From Lysobacterales bacterium (GTDB taxonomy: Bacteria > Pseudomonadota > Gammaproteobacteria > Xanthomonadales > Xanthomonadaceae): 64,000 nucleotides of DNA. The position numbers were made by a program, and so were the translations under genes. The notes beneath the pieces were generated by a model. That model worked only from the letters and a program-made list of their open reading frames with translations, was not told the DNA's origin and made no database searches. Positions 23,967-31,710 of the stretch are shown here, piece after piece (within the stretch, counting starts at the first letter, position 1; the number at the start of each line of letters is the position of its first letter). The DNA is taken from assembly GCA_014946745.1 (NCBI GenBank), contig JADCRD010000003.1:434001-498000 (forward strand), given 5' to 3'.

Positions 23967-24115
23967 CCCCGGAGGGAACACCCGCCGCCGCATGACCGGC
24001 GGCGGGTGAACCCCCACCGCCCAAACCCCAGGCGCACGCCGCCCAGGGCCGGCAGAACACCCAAGCCAAGGCGCGAAGCAGGCCCCCAGCCCGCTCCCGC
24101 GACAGGCAACGCATT

Positions 24116-24745
24116 GAACCCCTCTCCCCGTGGGGCGGGGCGGATCGCTCATCCACTGCCACTGGCAACGGATGACCCGACGAGCCCCAGCGAAGCGAAG
24201 GAAAGGGGTAGAGGTGAGGGGCCGCAAGCCCAGCACCCGAAAACCCGCGACACCCAAACTCCAAGCCCCTCTCCCACGGGAGAGGGGTTGGGGGAGGGGT
24301 AGCAACCCCAGCACCCCAAACCCGCGACACCCACGCTTCAACGCCCCTCTCCCCTAGCGGGAGAGGGGTTGGGGAGAGGGGGCCAACCCCCGCCTCACCC
24401 CAAAGAATCGCGACACCCAAGCTCCAAAGCCCCTCTCCCCACGGGAGAGGGGTTGGGGTGAGGGGCAGCAACCTCAGCACCCCCCAACCCGCAACACCCA
24501 AGCTTCAAAGCCCCTCTGCCCTAGCGGGAGAGGGGTTGGGGAGAGGGGTAGCAACCCCAGCACCCCCAACCCGCGACACCCAAGCTCCAAAGCCCCTCTC
24601 CCTGGAGGGAGAGGGGTTGGGGAGAGGGGGCAAACCCCACCTCACCCACCACCCCGCAACACCCAAGCTTCAAGCCCTCTCCCCGCGGAGGGAGAGGGTT
24701 GGGGAGAGGGGCAAACCCGCCTCACCCCCAGCCCAACCCGAACAC
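24116..24745. repeat. Tandem array of about 81-bp palindrome-bearing units
   Basis: Seven successive palindromes of the CCCCTCTCCC/GGGAGAGGGGTTGGGG type occur. The last six begin at about 24264, 24343, 24430, 24511, 24592 and 24674 (spacing 79-87 bases). Between them lie conserved spacers with CGACACCCAAGCTCCAA. The first unit (24116-24222) is a longer variant with an inserted middle segment, like the one at 13532-13637. No coding potential. It lies directly upstream of nrdJb, so transcription of that gene must cross it or start in it. Confidence 0.85.
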
Positions 24746-24797
24746 CCAAACCAGCAGGCGCAAAAGCGCCGCCCCACACCCCGCGAAGGAGCCCCCC

Positions 24798-25566
24798 ATG
24801 GCCGTCAAAATCACCAAAAAAATTCAAGGGCTACGCTGTCCTCAAGGCCCGAGACAAGGCCACCGCTCCGCCCCCCTGCCGCCGCCGCCGCGCCCGCCCC
24901 GGCCGAACCCCGTGCGCCAAAGCGCCGAAGTCAATCCAGATGCACGAGCAGATCGAGCGCCCCGAAGTGCTGGTCGGCTCCACCTACAAGATCAAATCGC
25001 CCCTCTTCGAGCACGCCCTGTACGTCACCATCAACGACATCGTGCTGAACCAGGGCACCGCCCACGAATCGCGCCGCCCCTTCGAGATCTTCATCAACTC
25101 GAAGAACATGGACCACTTCCAGTGGGTCGTGGCCATCACCCGCATCATGAGCGCCGTGTTCCGCAAGGGCGGCGACGTCACCTTCCTAGTCGAAGAGCTG
25201 AAAGCCGTGTTCGACCCCCGCGGCGGCTACTTCAAGGCCGGCGGCGTGTACATGCCCAGCATCGTTGCCGAGATCGGCGCCGTGGTCGAAGACCACCTGA
25301 AGACGATCGGCCTGATCGTCGACCCCGAGCTGGACGAACACCAGCGCGCCCTGATCGCCGAAAAGCGCGCCGCCTTTGAGGCCCAGTCAAAAAAAAACGC
25401 TGAGGTAAGCCCGGCAGTAGAGGGCGCGGCGAGTGGGGAAGCGAAGAGCGACGCCGCCACCTTCCCGCCCGGCGCGACCCTGTGCCACAAGTGCAACACC
25501 CAGGCGATGGTGGTGATGGACGGGTGTCAAACTTGTCTGAATTGTGGGTATTCGAAGTGTGGGTGA
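24798..25566 (+). CDS. nrdJb: Class II ribonucleotide reductase accessory subunit NrdJb, apparent frameshift
   Basis: NrdJb supplies the C-terminal cysteine-rich part of a split class II reductase. The long in-frame part runs from Met 24940 (MHEQIERPEVLVGSTYKIK, VTINDIVLNQGT, NSKNMDHFQW) to a zinc-ribbon-like tail with CHKCN and CLNCGYSKCG. The true start is probably ATG 24798 (MAVKITKK), after GAAGGAG. That frame loses the gene at a run of seven A (24816-24822). The family sequence continues one base later as KFKGYAVLKARDKATAPP in the downstream frame. The Pro/Ala linker (about 24870-24915) reads better in a third frame. A further run of nine A lies near 25388-25396. Either indels or slippage disrupt it. 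Confidence 0.8.
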
Positions 25567-25603
25567 GGGATAACTAGTTGCGGCTGCCTTGTTGAGGGGC
25601 ATC

Positions 25604-27118
25604 ATGCTTTTGGATCAGCCAAGGTTGCACAGAGTTGAAATCGGTGAGCTAAAAAACATCAGGGGGCTCTCGCTGGATTTCAACGCAAGCGCGCTGACTG
25701 GAGTAATGGGAAGCAATCGGAGTGGAAAGACGACGGTTCTTCATGCGTTGGCTTGTGCCTTTGCGCCAGTTTCTGGCGGTGGGGACTACAGGTTCCCAAT
25801 GTTCTTCAAGCCGAACTCGGACGCTCTCTGGAAGGACAGCAATTTCTCTATCGTTTACGGCGGGAGAGTTGGGTCGGAAACCTATAGCAACCTGCGTCAG
25901 GAGTATCGAAAAGACACTGACCGCTGGTCGCCAAGATATGGAAATCGCCCCAGTAGGTACGTGAAGTTGGTTGGAATCGCAGAGTCGGTCCCAGATGTGG
26001 AGTCTGTTGCCCTTAACTCCATGATTCACTACACAAAAAGCCCGCGAAAGGCGTCAGTTGACACTGAGGTTCTTAAGCGTGCTGGTGGCGTGCTGAACGA
26101 GGACTACAGTGATTACTTTGGGGTGGTTTACAGTTATCGAGCGCGAAACTCAATTGCGGTTCCTGCCCGGGGTGTAACCTACTCGGGGCTCTCAATGAGC
26201 TCGGGAGAGCAAAGAGTTTTCCGGATTCTTGAGGCGGTCTTTGCCGCGCCAAAGTACGGACTTGTCTTGGTTGATGAGATTGACCTGTTCTTGCATCAAG
26301 ATGCGCTGCACCGCCTCTTCAAGGTGCTGACGGAGCACTGCGAAAAGAACAGTAAGCAGCTCATCTTTACGACGCACTTTCCACCTGTTGGGCGAATTTA
26401 TGAAAATGTCGATATTCATTTTATTCATAGGGCCGCAAGTCGGACGCTGAGTTGGAGGGGGTATTCCCATGAGGCCTTGCGGCATATTACAGGCGCCCAA
26501 AGCAGGCCCATTTCAGTTTATGTTGAGGATGACGTCGGTGAGAGGATAGTCTCTGGTGTCGCGCAGGAACTGTCTATCCGAAAACATGTGAATATAGGCC
26601 GATTCGGCTCGGCCTCGAATGCTGCCGCCGTAGTTGCTGGAATTCATGCCTCGAATCCGAAGGACGAGAGTTTCTTGGCCGTTCTTGACGGAGATGTTTG
26701 TGCTAATGCGGAAAGTCGTAGAGCCAGACTGAAGGCTGTGTGGACAGGCGACACCCCGAAGCACATCGCGGATCGAAGGTGGCTTGCAAAACGGATCCGG
26801 ACCTTCGCGCCACCGTTCGTAGGCGGCTCAAAGAGCCAACGCATGTGTCCAGAGCAAGCACTCCACAAGATGGTGAAAAATCTTGCAGCTGAAGCAGTTC
26901 CGTGCAACCTCGCTCCGATCTGCGATATTGCCTGCACGATCACCAACGTCTTGAATAGGCACGACTTTGTGGATCATATCGTGGACGTGACAGGGGATAA
27001 CAGAGACGTAGTAATTGCTGCCGTAGTCGACCTCGCGCGACTTTCAGTAACCTGGGGACGGTATACGAGGGTCCTACGAACGTGGCTTTTAAGCCAAAAG
27101 CAAAAGCTGGGCCTTTGA
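25604..27118 (+). CDS. OLD-like AAA ATPase with TOPRIM-like nuclease domain
   Basis: 504 residues from ATG 25604, after GAGGGG. An ABC/SMC-type ATPase domain shows Walker A GSNRSGKTT (36-44), signature LSMSSGEQR (about 196-204) and Walker B LVLVDEID (about 220-227), with FTTHFPP as the switch region. The C-terminal half has TOPRIM-like acidic motifs VYVEDD (about 305) and VLDGD (about 360-364). This order is that of OLD-family nucleases, some of which act in phage defence. Base composition is clearly lower in GC than its neighbours, which suggests transfer. The function is inferred from domains alone; a partner gene is not evident except possibly the small membrane protein at 27331. Confidence 0.75.
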   Translation: MLLDQPRLHRVEIGELKNIRGLSLDFNASALTGVMGSNRSGKTTVLHALACAFAPVSGGGDYRFPMFFKPNSDALWKDSNFSIVYGGRVGSETYSNLRQEYRKDTDRWSPRYGNRPSRYVKLVGIAESVPDVESVALNSMIHYTKSPRKASVDTEVLKRAGGVLNEDYSDYFGVVYSYRARNSIAVPARGVTYSGLSMSSGEQRVFRILEAVFAAPKYGLVLVDEIDLFLHQDALHRLFKVLTEHCEKNSKQLIFTTHFPPVGRIYENVDIHFIHRAASRTLSWRGYSHEALRHITGAQSRPISVYVEDDVGERIVSGVAQELSIRKHVNIGRFGSASNAAAVVAGIHASNPKDESFLAVLDGDVCANAESRRARLKAVWTGDTPKHIADRRWLAKRIRTFAPPFVGGSKSQRMCPEQALHKMVKNLAAEAVPCNLAPICDIACTITNVLNRHDFVDHIVDVTGDNRDVVIAAVVDLARLSVTWGRYTRVLRTWLLSQKQKLGL

Positions 27119-27330
27119 TGGAAGAGAAATGATGGATTTAAGTTGGAATGCAATCGCGGCGTCACTATCGAGTTTCCCGTGTAAATAGGTCTCTCAACAC
27201 TCCTGCTGGAGAACCCAAGATCGGGACTATCTTTCCAGTCTTGACTTGGAAAACAGGGTCAGGTTCACTTTTCACGAGCTAGAAACTCAATCTGCCTCTT
27301 GTGTCTTGACTGGAGCCAAGGAGAACTTAT

Positions 27331-27615
27331 TTGACGGACGCATTCTATTGGCTGCTTGGGCTGGCTTTTTTGATCTTCTCGGCCTGGATCTCGTTTCTCA
27401 ACTGGGGTGTCTTTTTCCAGGGCATTGTGAAGAAGAAGCAGGCATCTAACTGGATCCCTCTTCTTGGTGGTCTCTCGGGTGCCGTTGGTTTAATCGCTCT
27501 GCCCTCCGAGCAATTTGGGGTCTACTGGTTTCTCCCATTGTTCTTGGATTGGGGTTCCATCCCCGGGTTGGCTTACAGCGCGTTCGCGAGATCAGAGTCG
27601 GGTCCAGCGACATGA
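27331..27615 (+). CDS. Small membrane protein, unknown function
   Basis: 94 residues from TTG 27331, preceded by AAGGAGAA. Hydrophobic stretches at residues about 5-30 (FYWLLGLAFLIFSAWISF), 43-58 and 62-76 predict two to three membrane helices. The composition is natural for a membrane protein, and the codon use fits the lower-GC island. It lies 212 bases after the OLD-like gene on the same strand. No family recognised. The 27119-27330 gap holds a partial GGGTCAGGTTCACTTTT element at about 27256. Confidence 0.55.
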   Translation: MTDAFYWLLGLAFLIFSAWISFLNWGVFFQGIVKKKQASNWIPLLGGLSGAVGLIALPSEQFGVYWFLPLFLDWGSIPGLAYSAFARSESGPAT

Positions 27616-27639
27616 CGGGGCGAGGCTCCGGCCCATCTT

Positions 27640-27765
27640 CTTCGGTAAGGGGGTAAGGTTCACTTTGTGGTACGGATAAGCGGGTACCAAAAGAGGAAGA
27701 AAAGGGTCAGGTTAATTTTCCATGAGCATGTGATTTTCACTGACCCGTTCCGCGCGCCGTTATTG
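27640..27765. repeat. GGGGTCAGGTT-type inverted-repeat element
   Basis: GGGTAAGGTTCACTTTGTGG is followed by an inverted pair GGGTCAGGTTAATTTTC and GATTTTCACTGACCC. Related elements lie near 27256, 28209-28310, 33255-33350 and 35975-36023. Such sequences often surround IS200-like Y1 transposase genes; none is present here. Confidence 0.6.
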
Positions 27766-27809
27766 AAGCACTTTTCGGCTAGGCGGCATCGGGATGAGGA
27801 GTGCAATGG

Positions 27810-28184
27810 ATGCTAAAGCGGATGGTCGTGACCTCTCTCTTCACCTTGGGGTCTCTTTGGTCCTTACGGCTAGTCTTGTTTTACTGCCAATCCTGCGTCG
27901 GTTCGATAGATGTGCCTAGACAGCTTGAAGCGTCGTGCGACGAGTTCGAGCAGGTGTCGGTGACTTTCGCAACACTCGGTCCGCCAAGATATGTCCAATG
28001 CTCTGACGCAGTTGATGCGCTTTCCCGAGGCGAGCTGTTGTCAGTACATCTGGTAGTCGATTCCAGTCGAGCACCTTCTTTCGGACTGCTCCAGCACATA
28101 AAGCTGTGCGAGTTCTCTACTCTTGGAGGATCTGGAGAGGTCACCCAGGCCGGAGCATGCCGGTTCGAATCGAATGGATTGTAG
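27810..28184 (+). CDS. Hypothetical secreted or membrane-anchored protein
   Basis: 124 residues from ATG 27810, with GAGGA nine bases upstream; a GTG three codons earlier is an alternative. The N-terminus (VVTSLFTLGSLWSLRLVLFYC) looks like a signal anchor. The rest has five cysteines and no recognised domain. It lies in the accessory island between two GGGGTCAGGTT elements. Coding status rests on the start signal and hydrophobic N-terminus only. Confidence 0.4.
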   Translation: MLKRMVVTSLFTLGSLWSLRLVLFYCQSCVGSIDVPRQLEASCDEFEQVSVTFATLGPPRYVQCSDAVDALSRGELLSVHLVVDSSRAPSFGLLQHIKLCEFSTLGGSGEVTQAGACRFESNGL

Positions 28185-28208
28185 TTTTGCGATTTCAATG
28201 CTGCGAAA

Positions 28209-28310
28209 AGAACGGGGTCAGGTTCACTTTGTGGTACGGATGCGAAGAATGGGGTCCGAAGAATGGGGTCAGGTTCACTTTCCAAGGCATGAAAAGATAC
28301 CCTGACCCCC
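28209..28310. repeat. GGGGTCAGGTTCACTTT element with terminal inversion
   Basis: Two direct copies of GGGGTCAGGTTCACTTT (about 28210 and 28265) and an inverted end AAAAGATACCCTGACCCC. It sits directly before the truncated membrane-protein gene. Confidence 0.6.
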
Positions 28311-28335
28311 TGCTTGTTCTGAAGGCGTTCGAGAA

Positions 28336-28558
28336 GTGAGCACTTCGGCACCCGTGCACCTTCGCCCGATGCTTGCCGCCTACGGCTGGATCTGCGGAAT
28401 CTTCATCGGCATTCCGGCCTTGCTGATGTCCCTCGCGAACCCCTCAGTCGCACTTGGGATCTTCGCCAGCGTGGCGAGTTTCGTTGTGCCTTGCATGCTG
28501 GCCGGCGCCTTGCTCTGCGACTGGGCAGGGCGACAGCTTTCGCAGCGCAAGTGGCCGC
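28336..28558 (+). pseudogene. 5' fragment of a membrane-protein gene cut by IS insertion
   Basis: The first about 75 codons (MLAAYGWICGIF, IPALLMS, LCDWAGRQ, RKWP) are clearly homologous to the intact gene at 41813-42277 (MLAAYAWICGIF, VPALLMS, LCDWAGRE, RKWP). Homology stops after KWP at base 28558, where the IS end GTAAGCTC begins; the frame then runs on into IS sequence to 28671. The missing 3' half is not found beyond the IS block at 31527. Two membrane helices remain. It starts at GTG 28336. It is a broken paralogue, probably non-functional. Confidence 0.75.
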
Positions 28559-28571
28559 GTAAGCTCTCCCG

Positions 28572-29432
28572 TCAAGCGGACAAGGAATTCCTAGAACCTT
28601 CGGCTGCTTGGGCTTTGCGCTCGGCGGGTGTCATCCCGTCGAGGGCGTCATGGGGTCGTTCCTCGTTGTAGTCGAGCATCCACCACCACGCCGCCTCGCG
28701 GACGTCGTCCAAGCGAGAGAACAGGTGCGGGTCCAGGACCTCCTCGCGGAATGTCCGGTTGAAGCGCTCGATGTAGGCGTTTTGATTGGGCTTGCCGGGC
28801 TGGATGTACTGGATGGCCATACCTTGGGACTTCGCCCAAGCCACGAATGCTTCGCCGAGAAACTCAGGGCCGTTGTCGGTGCGCAGCACCTGCGGCAGCC
28901 CACGCTCGCGCTGCAGGCGCTCGAAGACGCCGATCAGGCGCTGCGCGTTGATCGAGGTGTCGACCTCGATGTGCAGCGCCTCGCGGTTGAAGTCGTCGAT
29001 CACGTTGAAGGTGCGGAAGCGTCGGCCGCAGGCGAGCGCGTCGCTCATGAAGTCCGCCGACCACACGCTGTCGGGCAGTCGCGGCACATACAGCGGTACG
29101 CGCTCGCGTTTGGGCAGACGACGCTTGGCGGGGCGGCGCAGATTGAGCTTCATGGCCTTGTACACGCGATAGATGCGCTTGGGATTCCAGTCGGGACGCC
29201 GGCGCCGCAGCAGGTCCGAGCACTTCCAGAAACCTCGGCTCGGCCGCTCGCGCACAGCCTCTGAAAGCGCTGCGATCAGTTCGGCATCGCGCACCGTCCA
29301 GTCCAGTGGCGGGGCGTACCAGGCCGAGCGCGACAGCCCGATGCAGGCGCAGGACCGACGCAGCGGCAGGCGATGGGCTTCCGAGAGGAAACGCACCGCC
29401 TCGCGCTTCTGCGCCGGCGCTACAACTTTTTT
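28572..29432 (-). CDS. IS3-family transposase OrfB (integrase core)
   Basis: The DDE integrase-core half of an IS3 transposase. Order of features: helical HTH_21-type segment (AVRFLSEAHRLPLRRSCACI), then the rve core with Asp in VWSADFMSD, Asp in LRTDNGPEF and Glu in NAYIERFNRT. It ends LDYNEERPHDALDGMTPAERK. It has no own obvious start and is expected as an OrfAB fusion through a -1 slip at A-AAA-AAG (29426-29432) near the end of orfA. All catalytic residues are present, so it may be active. The stop codon lies within the terminal inverted repeat. Confidence 0.88.
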   Translation of the reverse strand, partial: KKVVAPAQKREAVRFLSEAHRLPLRRSCACIGLSRSAWYAPPLDWTVRDAELIAALSEAVRERPSRGFWKCSDLLRRRRPDWNPKRIYRVYKAMKLNLRRPAKRRLPKRERVPLYVPRLPDSVWSADFMSDALACGRRFRTFNVIDDFNREALHIEVDTSINAQRLIGVFERLQRERGLPQVLRTDNGPEFLGEAFVAWAKSQGMAIQYIQPGKPNQNAYIERFNRTFREEVLDPHLFSRLDDVREAAWWWMLDYNEERPHDALDGMTPAERKAQAAEGSRNSLSA

Positions 29433-29686
29433 GCGATCAGGTCCTTCATCGCCGAGTTCTCCAGCGCGAGGTCGGCGTACAGGCGCTTGAGGCGGCTGTT
29501 TTCCTCCTCGAGCTCGCGCACGCGCTTGAGCTCCGAGGCTTCCATGCCACCGAACTTCGACTTCCACTGGTAGTACGTCGCCACACTGATCCCGGCCTGC
29601 CGGCAAACGTCCTTGACCGGCATACCCGCATCGGCCTGCTTGAGGATCGAGACGATCTGCGTCTCGCTGAACTTTGACTTGCGCAT
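29420..29686 (-). CDS. IS3-family transposase OrfA (HTH)
   Basis: 88-residue DNA-binding protein. It has an HTH_Tnp_1 domain (FSETQIVSILKQADAG, VKDVCRQAGISVATYYQWK) and a C-terminal leucine zipper (ELKRVRELEEENSRLKRLYA). This layout is typical of the IS407-like group. It ends IAKKL, where the slippery heptamer AAAAAAG allows a -1 shift into orfB. Confidence 0.9.
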   Translation of the reverse strand: MRKSKFSETQIVSILKQADAGMPVKDVCRQAGISVATYYQWKSKFGGMEASELKRVRELEEENSRLKRLYADLALENSAMKDLIAKKL

Positions 29687-29732
29687 CTGAACCTCCTGGC
29701 TGGGAAACCTTGCCAGAAAGTTCTAGAAACCT

Positions 29733-31475
29733 GTGTCCGCAGTACCGGGGAGCTTACGCGAGCAGCTTGCCGCCATCACCGACATCGAAGCGCTGCGCGC
29801 AGCGGCGCTGGCGATGGTGGATTCGCAGCTGCAGCGGATCGCCGAGCGCGACCGCTGCATCGAGTCTCAGACGCATGAACTTGCCGAGCGCACCGCTGCA
29901 CTGACCGAGCGCGACCAGCGCATCGCCTCCCAGCAGCGGCAGCTCCAGAATCTCGACCTCACGGTCCAGCACCTCAGCCACGAGGTGGCGCGCCTGAAGC
30001 GCATCCAGTTCGGCGCCAGGACCGAAGCGCTCAGCGCCCTGCAGCGTGGCCTGTTCGAAGAGACCGTCGCCGAGGAGGTCGCGGCTGCCGAGCAGGCGCT
30101 GGAGAACGCCCAGAGTGCGAGCGGCGCGGACGCGGCATCGCCCGCCGACGCCCCGATCGCACGCCCCGCCAAGGCCACACCCAAGCGCCAGGCGCTGCCG
30201 CCGGAGCTGCCGCGCATCACCACCGTGCACGAGCCCGCGACGGGCTGCACCTGCGTCACCTGCGCCGCCGCCCTGGTCAAGATCGGCGAGCACGTCAGCG
30301 AGAAACTGGCTTACACGCCGGGCAAGTTCCACGTCGAGCGCCACGTCCATCCGCAGTACGCCTGCCGGGCCTGCGAGACCGTCGTCGCCGAGCCGGTGGC
30401 ACCGTCCGTCATCGACCGCGGCCTGCCCGCGCCCTCGCTGCTGGCGCAGGTGCTGCTGGCCAAGTACACCGACCACCTGCCGCTGTATCGGCAGCAGGCG
30501 ATCTACGCCCGCGCCGGCGTCGAGCTGCCGCGCAGCACGCTCGCCGACTGGGTCGGCGCCTGCGCTGTCGCCCTGCAGCCGCTCGCGGATCGCTTGCGCG
30601 AGAAGCTGCGAGAGCAGGCCTGCCTGCATGCTGATGAGACCCCGGTCGATACGCTGGATCCGGGCAACGGCAAGACCCAGCAGAGCTATCTGTTCGCTTA
30701 CCGAAGTACCGCCGGGCCACCGATCGTGGTGTTCGACTACGCCGACAGCCGCAGCGGCAAGCACGCACGCGAGTTCCTCGGGGACTGGCGCGGTGCGCTC
30801 ATGGTCGACGACTACGCCGGCTACAAGGCGCTGTTCCGCGAGGGCGTCACCGAGCTCGCCTGCTGGGTGCATGTGCGGCGCACGTTTGTCGAGGTCGTCC
30901 AGGCCAGCGGCAGCCCCCTGGCGCAGGAGGCCGTCGAACGCATCGGCGTGCTGTACCGCATCGAAGCCGAGGCCAAGGACCAAGGACTCCACGGGGAGGC
31001 GCTGCGCGCCCATCGCCAGCAGCAGGCCACGCCGCGGCTGACTGAGCTGCACGCCTGGCTGCAAACACTGGGCCTCAAGGCACTGAAGAACAGCGGCCTG
31101 GCCAAGGCGGTGAATCACGCGCTCGGCCGCTGGCCCGCGTTGCTGCGCTACCTCGAGGACAGCGGTCGACCGATCGACAACAACCCGATCGAGACCGAGC
31201 GAAGCGAAGGCGTAGTGAGCGTAGCGAACGTTGCTGCGAAGCAGCCGAGCGCTATTCGCCCGATCACGCTCGGGCGCAAGAACTGGCTGTTCATCGGCGG
31301 CACGAACGCCGGCCCACGCGCCGCCGCGATCATGAGCCTCGTCGCCACCGCCAAGGCCAACGGCGTGTGCCCGCAGGCCTGGCTCACCGACGTACTCACC
31401 CGCCTGCCGACCACCCGCAATCGAGATATCGACAGCCTGCTGCCGATTGAGGGCTGGGCAGCGCTCGGCGGCTGA
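29733..31475 (+). CDS. tnpC: IS66-family transposase TnpC
   Basis: 580 residues. A leucine/glutamine-rich coiled coil (about 10-85) is followed by a linker, a zinc-binding segment with CTCVTC and CRAC, and the DDE domain with HADETP (Asp301), VDDYAGYKAL and NNPIE (Glu487). The first codons (MSAVPGS) lie within the end of the IS3 element, so the native start is displaced. An in-frame insertion of about 18 codons follows catalytic Glu487. Relatives read NNPIENAIRP, while here about 19 residues with ERSEGVVSVANVAAKQPS separate NNPIE from AIRP. This could impair activity. No tnpA or tnpB is present, as in the tnpC-only group. Confidence 0.88.
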   Translation: MSAVPGSLREQLAAITDIEALRAAALAMVDSQLQRIAERDRCIESQTHELAERTAALTERDQRIASQQRQLQNLDLTVQHLSHEVARLKRIQFGARTEALSALQRGLFEETVAEEVAAAEQALENAQSASGADAASPADAPIARPAKATPKRQALPPELPRITTVHEPATGCTCVTCAAALVKIGEHVSEKLAYTPGKFHVERHVHPQYACRACETVVAEPVAPSVIDRGLPAPSLLAQVLLAKYTDHLPLYRQQAIYARAGVELPRSTLADWVGACAVALQPLADRLREKLREQACLHADETPVDTLDPGNGKTQQSYLFAYRSTAGPPIVVFDYADSRSGKHAREFLGDWRGALMVDDYAGYKALFREGVTELACWVHVRRTFVEVVQASGSPLAQEAVERIGVLYRIEAEAKDQGLHGEALRAHRQQQATPRLTELHAWLQTLGLKALKNSGLAKAVNHALGRWPALLRYLEDSGRPIDNNPIETERSEGVVSVANVAAKQPSAIRPITLGRKNWLFIGGTNAGPRAAAIMSLVATAKANGVCPQAWLTDVLTRLPTTRNRDIDSLLPIEGWAALGG

Positions 31476-31526
31476 GGCTCAGCACAGGGTGAGGTCCAGC
31501 GGTAGGTGTCGTCGCCGGACGCTTAC
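29758..31526 (+). mobile_element. IS66-family element (tnpC only), left end disrupted
   Basis: The right terminus ends in GACGCTTAC (31518-31526), the complement of the GTAAG start typical of IS66 ends. A matching GTAAGC occurs at 28559, outside the IS3 copy. So either the element spans 28559-31526 with IS3 nested in it, or its left end was lost. No 8-bp target duplication is visible. From 31527 to 31710 I see no gene. Confidence 0.65.
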
Positions 31527-31710
31527 CGAACAACGCGTACGCGCCCACGTCAAGCGGGACACTGCGTGCGCAGCGCCCGCACCTGTACGTTCCGAGCGCC
31601 TGCTCTGCCACCTGGGTTCGGGTGCATCTCGCCAGCTCCCGCACGTCCCAACACCGACAGGCCTGCGTCACCTACACGCCTGCCTGTGGTGCGCCGCGCG
31701 CGTTCCGGAC

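Larger units (their letters stand above)
28559..29757 (-). mobile_element. IS3-family insertion sequence
   Basis: Carries orfA and orfB with a -1 frameshift signal. Imperfect inverted repeats lie at both ends: left GTAAGCTCTCCCG ... GCGGACAAGG, right CCTGTGTCCGC ... CCGGGGAGCTTAC. No clear target duplication is seen. The right end lies in the first codons of the IS66 tnpC frame, and the left end cuts the gene at 28336. An alternative reading is that GTAAGC at 28559 is the left end of the IS66 element and the IS3 copy sits inside it. Confidence 0.75.

Noticed and set aside
24116-24745. CRISPR array
   Set aside because: The units are palindromic and periodic, but the spacers are also near-identical and no cas gene is nearby.
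29754-31118. 454-codon minus-strand frame opposite tnpC
   Set aside because: Antisense to an IS66 transposase with all expected motifs; shadow frame.
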